A stretch of 8,930 bases of DNA from Candidatus Zixiibacteriota bacterium (GTDB lineage: Bacteria; Zixibacteria; MSB-5A5; GN15; FEB-12). Below the pieces are notes generated by a model. That model searched no databases. It was not told where the DNA came from and saw only the letters and a list, made by a program, of their open reading frames with translations. Below, one piece after another: positions 1 through 4,849 of the stretch (position 1 is its first letter; each line of letters opens with the position of its first letter). The stretch lies in contig DAOWMZ010000050.1 of assembly GCA_030642845.1 (NCBI GenBank), positions 1 through 8,930 on the forward strand, read 5' to 3'. Position numbers and translations under genes: made by a program.

Positions 1-592
1 GACTTTGAAGCTGCTCATCAGACAGACATAGTCCTTTGATTAACTGTTCGATTTTATTGAGTTGGTTGGTGAGATTTCTTATAAGTGCTCTCTGGCTTTT
101 AAGAACTTCTTTAGGCAGATCCTCGACATATTGATGGCTGTGCTGCCGGTTCTTCCACTGCCTGCGTTCTTCTTTTAAAGCATCGGCCATAGTTACCAAA
201 TGATACAGCTTTCTCAATGATGTCGGTTCTGGTGTCCATACCGGAGGCTTTTGGCTTTTAACAAAGTCTAATATAACCTGAGCGTCAACACTATCGGTTT
301 TGGTGCGTCGTAATTGAGCTTTCGAGAAAGCAGCAATTTGAGCCGGGTTGACAATACTGACAGTGCTGTCAGGGTATGTTAATAATATTTTTGCCAGCCG
401 ATAGCTGTAAACCCCAGTGGCTTCCATGCAGAAGTGAATCAAATTATTATTGGCGTACTTTTTAACCCAGTTCCACATCTGTTTTATTCCTCTTCTGTCG
501 CTTGCAAATGGACGAGCTTTTTTACCGTCTATGACAGCCCATAGTTCATCCTGGCCAACATCAACCCCTGCATAAAAAGTGGATTTGCTCAT
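1..592 (-). CDS. IS110-family DEDD transposase, N-terminal part (runs off left edge)
   Basis: Reading the minus strand from ATG at 592 gives 197 uninterrupted codons to the window edge. The protein begins MSKSTFYAGVDVGQDELWAV and has the RuvC-like N-terminal domain of IS110/IS1111 transposases. Visible acidic residues are D11 (GVDVG), E57 (CMEATGVY), D100 and D103 (RRTKTDSVDAQ), the DEDD set. VNPAQIAAFSKAQLRRTKTD at 81-100 is highly characteristic of the family. A basic, probably helical stretch follows at 125-190. The C-terminal Tnp_IS116/IS110/IS902 domain with its catalytic serine would lie outside the window, so intactness cannot be judged. GGAG sits a few bases upstream of the ATG as ribosome binding site. 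Known members recombine DNA guided by a bridge RNA encoded in one non-coding end. Whether this belongs to the IS110 group (RNA upstream of the gene) or the IS1111 group (RNA downstream) is not resolved by the visible part. Confidence 0.93.
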   Translation of the reverse strand, partial: MSKSTFYAGVDVGQDELWAVIDGKKARPFASDRRGIKQMWNWVKKYANNNLIHFCMEATGVYSYRLAKILLTYPDSTVSIVNPAQIAAFSKAQLRRTKTDSVDAQVILDFVKSQKPPVWTPEPTSLRKLYHLVTMADALKEERRQWKNRQHSHQYVEDLPKEVLKSQRALIRNLTNQLNKIEQLIKGLCLSDEQLQS

Positions 593-782
593 TCCGATCT
601 CCGTTGTTATATTCCTTTTACATTGAGGACGTCCTACACCAACCTTGTGAATACAGGCTGTCGGTCTACTTCGACGCCTCAGATACCGTTCGGTGTTTGG
701 CGATCCTGTGAACGGATCGGGAGAACTTATCTACAAGACAGGCTTTATGCCTCAGGGTGGATACAGTTTCATCCCGATCTGT
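593..782 (-). ncRNA. Candidate IS110 non-coding end / bridge-RNA-like structured leader
   Basis: This gene-free stretch lies directly upstream of the transposase, where IS110-group elements encode their bridge RNA. Several potential stems are visible. AGGC-t-GTCG (655-663) pairs with CGAC-GCCT (672-679) across an 8-nt loop. CGATCC (701-706) pairs with GGATCG (714-719) across 7 nt. AGGC/GCCT (741-744 and 750-753) closes a 5-nt loop. AGGACGTCCT at 626-635 is a perfect palindrome. In minus-strand RNA, GATCGGGA (779-772) could pair over 50 nt with TCCCGATC (721-714), competing with the second stem. The clustering of stems suggests a structured RNA, but no guide loop or element terminus can be assigned by eye. 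The boundaries are guesses. It could equally be a regulatory leader, or unused if the element is of the IS1111 type. Confidence 0.4.
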
Positions 783-796
783 TATAATATATTATA
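783..796. promoter_or_regulatory. 14-bp A/T palindrome with TATAAT on both strands
   Basis: TATAATATATTATA is its own reverse complement and holds a consensus -10 hexamer on each strand. On the minus strand a -10 here would drive the IS110 leader and transposase. The best -35 I can place for it is weak (TTAATC, 17 bp upstream of TATAAC). The palindrome is certain; promoter activity is inferred. Confidence 0.35.
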
Positions 797-814
797 TTTT
801 GATGATTAAGATAC

Positions 815-847
815 AAGGGTGGGTCTGCCCACAGACCCGCCTTTTTT
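815..847 (+). terminator. Strong hairpin plus T-run, terminator-like, within repeat region
   Basis: AAGGGTGGGTCTG (815-827) pairs with CAGACCCGCCTTT (832-844) around loop CCCA, with two G-T wobbles. Six T residues at 842-847 follow on the plus strand. Structurally this is a rho-independent terminator for plus-strand transcription, but no convincing plus-strand gene lies upstream. It may therefore be a palindromic repeat of the same general kind as its neighbours that happens to have a T-run, or a barrier against read-through. It lacks the GTAG foot seen on the hairpins further right. Confidence 0.5.
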
Positions 848-870
848 GTGAAGTCCACCACAGCATTATT

Positions 871-897
871 GTCGAAACCACAAGGGTTTCGACCTAC
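871..897 (-). repeat. GTAG-footed REP-like hairpin 1
   Basis: GTCGAAACC (871-879) and GGTTTCGAC (885-893) form a perfect 9-bp stem with a 5-nt loop. CTAC at 894-897 gives GTAG at the 5' foot on the minus strand. A GTAG foot plus an imperfectly looped palindrome is the architecture of REP sequences recognised by RAYT (TnpA-REP) transposases. The hairpin is seen directly; the REP assignment is inference from the shared foot. Confidence 0.65.
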
Positions 898-910
898 AAA
901 ACTGATCAAA

Positions 911-939
911 TGGGCAGATGTGGACATCTAGCGCCCACA
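911..939. repeat. Palindromic repeat copy A (shared with 1437-1480)
   Basis: AGATG (916-920) pairs with CATCT (925-929) around TGGA, and TGGGC (911-915) pairs with GCCCA (933-937) after a three-base bulge. The 15 bases at 912-926 recur exactly at 1438-1452, and GCCCACA at 933-939 recurs at 1474-1480. The two copies share both outer arms but differ in the middle, as expected of a dispersed palindromic element. Confidence 0.65.
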
Positions 940-945
940 GGAAAA

Positions 946-969
946 TGACAGGTCGTGACCTGTCACTAC
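946..969 (-). repeat. GTAG-footed REP-like hairpin 2, overlapping the yraN stop
   Basis: TGACAGGTC (946-954) and GACCTGTCA (957-965) form a perfect 9-bp stem with a 2-base centre. CTAC at 966-969 gives GTAG at the minus-strand foot. The last three bases of that GTAG are the yraN stop codon TAG, followed in frame by TGA, the first bases of the stem. On the minus strand the hairpin is followed by TTTTCC, so it may also act as a weak transcription terminator for yraN. Confidence 0.65.
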
Positions 970-1337
970 TCCACCCCAAACGCATTGGGGTAGTGTTCTA
1001 ACCGGCCATTGACAAAAGTGACAACATCAAAACATAAATCAATATTCTTAATATCCTTCTCCTGAAGATATTTTTGGGCAGCCTTTATAAGATTTTCCTG
1101 TTTGCGTTTGTCAACTCGCTCTGCCGGATGGCCATATTTTTTGGATGAAGCTGATTTTACTTCGACAAAAATTATCTGATTATCTTTTTGAACAATCAAA
1201 TCAATTTCCCGATGGCTGTCCTGCCAGTTTTTATCCAGAATTATAAAACCATTATTTTTATAGAAATCGGCTGCCAGCCGTTCGTATTCGCGTCCGATTT
1301 TGATGCGGTTATCTTTATCCGGGGATGACATTCTCAT
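966..1337 (-). CDS. yraN: YraN family protein (UPF0102), predicted endonuclease-like
   Basis: This is a 123-residue protein of the UPF0102/YraN family, which has a PD-(D/E)xK nuclease-like fold; its cellular role is not firmly established. Motifs seen are IGREYERLAADFYKNNGF at 14-31, then HREIDLIVQKDNQIIFVEVKSAS at 42-64. The latter supplies the presumed active-site residues E44, D46, E59 and K61. GHPAERVDKRKQ at 69-80 and the C-terminal NAFGVE are also typical. I start at ATG 1337, which has GAGAG five bases upstream and gives the normal family length. ATG 1331 is possible. An upstream extension to 1388 would read through a palindromic repeat and is unlikely. It follows rnhB on the same strand, a common pairing, but a hairpin-rich 183-bp gap separates the two. 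A REP-like palindrome begins at the stop codon. Confidence 0.9.
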   Translation of the reverse strand: MRMSSPDKDNRIKIGREYERLAADFYKNNGFIILDKNWQDSHREIDLIVQKDNQIIFVEVKSASSKKYGHPAERVDKRKQENLIKAAQKYLQEKDIKNIDLCFDVVTFVNGRLEHYPNAFGVE

Positions 1338-1349
1338 AGTTTCTCTCTT

Positions 1350-1378
1350 GTAGGGCAGGATCCCATAGCGATCCTGCC
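1350..1378 (+). repeat. GTAG-footed REP-like hairpin 3 (left half of a BIME-like unit)
   Basis: GTAG (1350-1353) is followed directly by GGCAGGATC (1354-1362), a 7-nt loop and GATCCTGCC (1370-1378), a perfect 9-bp stem. It faces hairpin 4 at 1400-1428 in the opposite orientation. It ends only a few bases from the presumed yraN ribosome binding site. Confidence 0.7.
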
Positions 1379-1381
1379 AAA

Positions 1382-1402
1382 ATAACACACTTCGTGTGTG
1401 GC
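1382..1402. repeat. Small ACACAC/GTGTGT hairpin repeat, copy 1
   Basis: ACACAC (1385-1390), TTC, GTGTGT (1394-1399) form a perfect 6-bp hairpin. This 21-bp unit recurs at 1485-1505 with a single base change in the loop. It forms the spacer between REP-like hairpins 3 and 4. Confidence 0.65.
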
Positions 1403-1428
1403 AGAACTACTAAAGAGTTCTGCCCTAC
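1400..1428 (-). repeat. GTAG-footed REP-like hairpin 4 (right half of a BIME-like unit)
   Basis: GGCAGAACT (1400-1408), a 7-nt loop and AGTTCTGCC (1416-1424) form a perfect 9-bp stem. CTAC at 1425-1428 provides GTAG at the foot on the minus strand. With hairpin 3 the outer arms GTAGGGCAG (1350-1358) and CTGCCCTAC (1420-1428) are exact reverse complements, so 1350-1428 is a 79-bp head-to-head pair like a bacterial interspersed mosaic element. Confidence 0.7.
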
Positions 1429-1436
1429 CGGCCAAA

Positions 1437-1480
1437 GGGGCAGATGTGGACAGGCATAGCCTGCTATATTGCCGCCCACA
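1437..1480. repeat. Palindromic repeat copy B
   Basis: It shares 15 exact bases (1438-1452) and the closing GCCCACA (1474-1480) with copy A at 911-939. The middle is about 15 bp longer and contains CAGGC-ATA-GCCTG (1451-1463). The retained outer arms with a changed centre suggest two members of one dispersed family. Confidence 0.6.
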
Positions 1481-1484
1481 AAAT

Positions 1485-1505
1485 ATAACACACCTCGTGT
1501 GTGGC
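1485..1505. repeat. Small ACACAC/GTGTGT hairpin repeat, copy 2
   Basis: ACACAC (1488-1493), CTC, GTGTGT (1497-1502) is identical to 1382-1402 except for one loop base. It lies just downstream of the rnhB stop codon. A further small stem, GCCAT-GAT-ATGGC at 1508-1520, abuts the stop itself. Confidence 0.65.
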
Positions 1506-1520
1506 TCGCCATGATATGGC

Positions 1521-2171
1521 TCAGAAGAGGGCATAGTCGTCTATATATTTGGCTACCGGTTTAAATGACTTGCGGTGGATTTCACAGGGACCACTGGCTT
1601 CAAGTTCTTCGAGATGTGCTTGAGTTGGATAACCTTTATGTTTGGCAAATGAAAACGCCGGATAAAGAGCCTGCATTTTATCCATCATGCGGTCACGGGT
1701 AACTTTGGCAACAATTGATGCCGCCGCAATTGCTTTACAACGACTATCGCCGGAGACTATTGCAAGCTGGGGGTAGTTGATGTTAGGAATAGTAAACTTG
1801 CCGTCAACAAGGATAAAATCGGGAGCCTGTTTTAGACCCGTCACGGCTTTACGCATAGCCATCAACGAGGCTTTATGAATATTGATCTTATCAATGTCTT
1901 CATTATCAATCGCACCGATAGAACATATCAGGCCAAGATCAACAATTTCTTCAAAAATGCGAACTCTCTGTAAGTGGGTAAGTTTTTTGGAATCATCGAG
2001 CCCTTCGATTTCCAGATCCATAGGCATTATCAAAGCTGCAGCGACTACCGGCCCGGCTAATGGACCACGTCCTACTTCGTCAACACCACAAATTGCCTGA
2101 TACCCCTTTTGAGACATAGTCTCTTCAATATTATCTAATTGCGGTATAATTATATCTGTATCTAATTTCAT
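1521..2171 (-). CDS. rnhB: Ribonuclease HII
   Basis: RNase HII cleaves the RNA strand of RNA-DNA hybrids and removes single ribonucleotides misincorporated in DNA; it acts in the cytoplasm. From ATG 2171 the protein has 216 residues, the usual size. Motifs in order are CGVDEVGRGPLAGPVVAAA at 28-46 with catalytic D31 and E32, DDSKKL at 59-64, VDGK with catalytic D123, and GDSRCKAIAAASIVAKVTRD at 141-160 with D160. HKGYPTQAH follows at 178-186. Start choice: AAAGGG lies 11 bases before ATG 2171. The upstream GTG at 2183 falls on the ribosome binding site itself, so the extra four codons are unlikely. The neighbour downstream is yraN, and the divergent neighbour is the rsmD-like gene. rnhB is often found directly after rplS; here two opposite-strand genes intervene. 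Confidence 0.95.
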   Translation of the reverse strand: MKLDTDIIIPQLDNIEETMSQKGYQAICGVDEVGRGPLAGPVVAAALIMPMDLEIEGLDDSKKLTHLQRVRIFEEIVDLGLICSIGAIDNEDIDKINIHKASLMAMRKAVTGLKQAPDFILVDGKFTIPNINYPQLAIVSGDSRCKAIAAASIVAKVTRDRMMDKMQALYPAFSFAKHKGYPTQAHLEELEASGPCEIHRKSFKPVAKYIDDYALF

Positions 2172-2270
2172 TTTTATCTGCACCCTTTAATAAATATGAA
2201 AATATGTTGCTATTTCAAGTAAAATAACTTCTTCATTCTAATTATCGGATCATAAAAGGCTTTTATTAAA

Positions 2271-2276
2271 TATAAT
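2271..2276 (+). promoter_or_regulatory. Possible -10 box for the rsmD-like gene
   Basis: TATAAT lies 44 bases upstream of ATG 2320 in an A/T-rich divergent intergenic region. No good -35 is present at the expected distance (GATCAT), so this is a tentative call. Confidence 0.3.
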
Positions 2277-2319
2277 CTGAATTTATATTTATCCGGTTGT
2301 CCAAATAAAGAACAGGAAT

Positions 2320-2904
2320 ATGAATAAAAAACGAACAAAAACAATCAGCTTCAAAATTATTGCCGGTAGTCTGAAGGGTAAAACAATCACAGCACCCGAT
2401 CTTGGCATTACCCGTCCGCCACTGACCAGACTGCGTAAATCAATTTTTGATTTTCTGAATCCCTATCTTGTAGATGCCGATTATCTTGATCTATTTAGTG
2501 GAACCGGTTCATATCTGTTTGAGGCTGTCTCGCGCGGTGTTAATTCTGCAACGGGTATTGAGCTTGAACCGAAATTAGTAGATGCCATCAACACACAAAG
2601 TGTTAAATATGAAGTTAATGACCGGTTACAATGTCATCAGGAAAACGTATTTGATGCAATCAAAAGATTTCATAAAACAGGCTATGCCTATCATATAATA
2701 ATGATGGCTCCCCCTCAATATATTGGCCTAATTGACAAGACTTTGTCTCTATTAAAAAAGCACCCTATCTTATCTGAAGACGGGATGATCATCTGCCAGC
2801 ATGATTCTTCGGAAACAAAAAAAATATCATTTCAGGGTTTTCCAATTTTGCAACAACGGAAATACGGGAATACAACTTTTACGATTCTGTCTTCTAAAAT
2901 TTAA
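2320..2904 (+). CDS. RsmD-like 16S rRNA (guanine-N2) methyltransferase with variant APPQ motif
   Basis: This 194-residue SAM-dependent methyltransferase resembles RsmD, which methylates G966 of 16S rRNA in the 30S subunit. FKIIAGSLKGKTITAPD at 11-27 and RPPLTRLRKSIFDFL at 32-46 match the N-terminal RNA-facing segment. DLFSGTGSYLFEAVSRG at 57-73 is the SAM-binding motif I region, where RsmD usually has DLFAGSGALGLEALSRGA. IELEP at 80-84 is the acidic loop, and RKYGNTTFTIL at 180-190 is the usual last strand. The odd point is that the catalytic motif, normally DPPF/Y, reads APPQ at 130-133. I recall APPQY in some RsmD-like proteins of other phyla but cannot verify it here. Target base and activity are therefore uncertain. 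AGGA lies only two bases before the ATG, a short spacing, but there is no better start nearby. The gene stands alone on the plus strand within an otherwise minus-strand cluster. Confidence 0.8.
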   Translation: MNKKRTKTISFKIIAGSLKGKTITAPDLGITRPPLTRLRKSIFDFLNPYLVDADYLDLFSGTGSYLFEAVSRGVNSATGIELEPKLVDAINTQSVKYEVNDRLQCHQENVFDAIKRFHKTGYAYHIIMMAPPQYIGLIDKTLSLLKKHPILSEDGMIICQHDSSETKKISFQGFPILQQRKYGNTTFTILSSKI

Positions 2905-2917
2905 TATATAGTTCCAA

Positions 2918-2946
2918 TTGACTTATTATTGAACAGCTATCATATT
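2918..2946 (+). promoter_or_regulatory. Probable sigma-70 type promoter for the porV-like gene
   Basis: TTGACT (2918-2923) and CATATT (2941-2946) are spaced 17 bp apart, about 50 bases before the ATG at 2997. The -35 matches consensus at 5 of 6 positions and the -10 at 4 of 6. Confidence 0.45.
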
Positions 2947-2996
2947 GTCTATTAATAAACAGGGTTAGTTTTTTGCATTCTATTATTGGAGGGAAG

Positions 2997-4175
2997 ATGC
3001 TGAATTTAAAAAAAATCATAATTTCGATTTTTGTAATTATGGTGATAACATTTATTTCTACTTCTGCCTTTTGTGATGGATCTGATGCGTCGGCACTTTT
3101 TCTAAGAATTGTTAATGAGCCGGGCGCTGTGGCGATGGGGAATTGTGCCGTAAATAATATTGATGGGCAATCAGCATTGTATAATCCGGGGGCAATGGGA
3201 CTGTTTTATTTAGATAAAAACTTTTCATTTTCCCTACCCAATAATACAATATGGCTAAAAGAACTAACGGATAATTTAAGATACAAAACTTTCAGCATTG
3301 GTGGAGGGGTAACTTTAAAACAATTGAACAAGAGCTTTCACGATAAGTTTAATGCCTCTTTAAGTCTTGCCTATTCCCGCCAGAAAATTACTTACGGTGA
3401 AGTGACAGCTACAGAACCGAGTGGTGAATTTTTGGGAATTAATTATCCTTATGAAGAAGCCAGTTTTTATACTATTGGCTTAGGTGTTGATTTTTTTGCA
3501 CAATTGGGAATAGGCTACACAATAAAAAACGTTAAATCAGAATTAGGTCCGTCTCCTTTTGGTGGAGGTGGTATAGCAAAAGCAACAGCGCATGACTTTG
3601 GAATAATTGCCAATCTTCCTTTCGGAGAAATATTTCCACTCGAAATAACTATTGGGAAACACAAGAGTCATAAAATCAATTTTGATTTCACACCTTCATA
3701 TGCCTATGTAAAAGCAAACAGCGGTGATGATATTACATATTTTGCAGGTGCGGAAACTAATCCTATAGCAGAAATAAAACGTACCGGGTATTCTATTTAT
3801 AGTGGAATTAATTTAGATCAATCATCTTTGTTTTCCTATCGAGTTGTAAATGAGACCGAAGAAGATCTTGTGACAGCGGATGCGGAAGATATCGATAAAG
3901 AGGGACGGGAAATAGGTATCCTTGGAATTTTATATTACAGGTGGGGGCAATATTCTGATGACTTTGGTAATATTGACATCAAAACCAGCGGCTATGCAAT
4001 AAATCTTAAGAATATTATTAAATGGTTTGATACGATTGGTCCCGGTTATTCAAATAAAATAGAAAGATATATTACAGATCGTTTTGATTTTATTTTTGAA
4101 TATGCTTCATATGATAATGAAGAAGATGAAGTATATTCGAATATGGCCTTTTTCAAAATTAATTTTTCAATTTAA
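2997..4175 (+). CDS. PorV/PorQ-like (UPF0164-type) outer-membrane beta-barrel protein
   Basis: From ATG 2997 the protein has 392 residues. Residues 1-26 form a signal peptide: MLNLKK, then a hydrophobic run to about residue 20, with possible cleavage near STSA-FC. The mature N-terminus shows ALFLRIVNEPGAVAMGNCAV at 33-52 and DGQSALYNPGAMGLF at 56-70. This is the hallmark of PorV/PorQ/UPF0164 proteins (usually ASALYWNPAGLA). The remainder is rich in alternating polar and aromatic residues typical of barrel strands, and it ends in a strand-like FFKINFSI. PorV is a shuttle component of type IX secretion in Bacteroidetes, but many relatives occur without that system, so the exact role and any ligand are unknown. 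Start choice: GGAGGG lies three bases before ATG 2997; an upstream TTG at 2973 would bury that ribosome binding site inside the gene. It has its own likely promoter and ends before a strong terminator. Confidence 0.78.
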   Translation: MLNLKKIIISIFVIMVITFISTSAFCDGSDASALFLRIVNEPGAVAMGNCAVNNIDGQSALYNPGAMGLFYLDKNFSFSLPNNTIWLKELTDNLRYKTFSIGGGVTLKQLNKSFHDKFNASLSLAYSRQKITYGEVTATEPSGEFLGINYPYEEASFYTIGLGVDFFAQLGIGYTIKNVKSELGPSPFGGGGIAKATAHDFGIIANLPFGEIFPLEITIGKHKSHKINFDFTPSYAYVKANSGDDITYFAGAETNPIAEIKRTGYSIYSGINLDQSSLFSYRVVNETEEDLVTADAEDIDKEGREIGILGILYYRWGQYSDDFGNIDIKTSGYAINLKNIIKWFDTIGPGYSNKIERYITDRFDFIFEYASYDNEEDEVYSNMAFFKINFSI

Positions 4176-4191
4176 AGAATAGACTCCAACA

Positions 4192-4219
4192 AAAAAAGCG
4201 CCGTTGAAGGCGCTTTTTT
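4192..4219. terminator. Bidirectional rho-independent terminator
   Basis: AAAAAAGCGCC (4192-4202) pairs perfectly with GGCGCTTTTTT (4209-4219) around GTTGAA. There is a T-run after the stem on both strands. It lies between the convergent ends of the porV-like gene and rplS, and can end both the plus-strand transcript and the ffh-to-rplS operon. Confidence 0.92.
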
Positions 4220-4238
4220 ATTAATACTAATATGAAAA

Positions 4239-4781
4239 TTATTTCTTCTCAGAATCATCCTCAGCAGGCTTTGTCGCTTCAGCTTGCTCCTTCGGAGCTT
4301 CCTCAGCTTTTTCAACCTTTTCTTCTACCACTTCAGGAGCTGTTGCTTCGACTTTGGCTTCATCCGGTTTAGCTTCCGGAGCCTTAGTCTCTTCAACAAC
4401 CGGATCAGCTTTTGTTTTAGCCTTTTTCGTACCTTTATCAGAAAGTTGTTCTTTGATACGGGCAGATTTACCGGTTAGGTTTCTGAGATAGTAGAGCTTG
4501 GCGCGGCGAACCGAACCGGCTCTGATTTTTTCAATTTTGTCAAGATTAGGTGAGTGAAGAGGGAACACACGTTCAACTCCGATACCATTGGAAATTTTAC
4601 GGACGGTAAATGTTTCACCGGTCCCGCCACCATGGCGGCTAATTACGGTACCCTGAAAAACCTGAATACGTTCCTTATCACCCTCCTTAATTTTCACATG
4701 TACCCGAAGGGTGTCGCCTGAGTTGAAAGGAGGAATATTCTCCTTCATAAAACTCTTTTCAATGTGGGTAATGCGTTTCAT
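4239..4781 (-). CDS. rplS: 50S ribosomal protein L19 with long acidic C-terminal tail
   Basis: L19 sits at the interface of the 50S and 30S subunits. Residues 1 to about 113 are the full family domain: [19 protein letters not shown] at 16-34, [20 protein letters not shown] at 42-61, then [22 protein letters not shown] to about 84, and [20 protein letters not shown] at 92-111. Ordinary L19 ends near residue 115. Here about 65 more residues follow, composed almost wholly of E, K, A, P, T and V (for example [20 protein letters not shown]). They look disordered and net acidic toward the end. There is no frameshift; the tail is in frame and ends in EKK just before the operon terminator. A GGAAAGGAAAG ribosome binding site precedes the ATG. 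It is the last gene of the operon, 68 bases after trmD. Confidence 0.96.
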   Translation of the reverse strand: MKRITHIEKSFMKENIPPFNSGDTLRVHVKIKEGDKERIQVFQGTVISRHGGGTGETFTVRKISNGIGVERVFPLHSPNLDKIEKIRAGSVRRAKLYYLRNLTGKSARIKEQLSDKGTKKAKTKADPVVEETKAPEAKPDEAKVEATAPEVVEEKVEKAEEAPKEQAEATKPAEDDSEKK

Positions 4782-4849
4782 CTTACTTTCCTTTCCAACA
4801 CTCTATAATAAAATAATTTTTTAACAACTTTATAATCTATATTAAAATT

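Noticed and set aside
626..637. AGGACGTCCT next to CTAC as a fifth GTAG-footed hairpin
   Set aside because: The palindrome has no loop and overlaps the GTAG rather than following it, so it does not share the architecture of the other four.
757..948. 63-residue plus-strand reading frame
   Set aside because: It runs through palindromic repeats and a terminator-like hairpin, has no ribosome binding site, and its composition does not look like a protein.
871..1505. CRISPR array
   Set aside because: The repeats differ in sequence, orientation and spacing and no regular spacer length exists; they are dispersed palindromes.
1315..1534. Two overlapping 65-66 residue minus-strand frames upstream of yraN
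   Set aside because: They consist of translated hairpin repeats between rnhB and yraN and overlap the ends of both real genes; no family resemblance.
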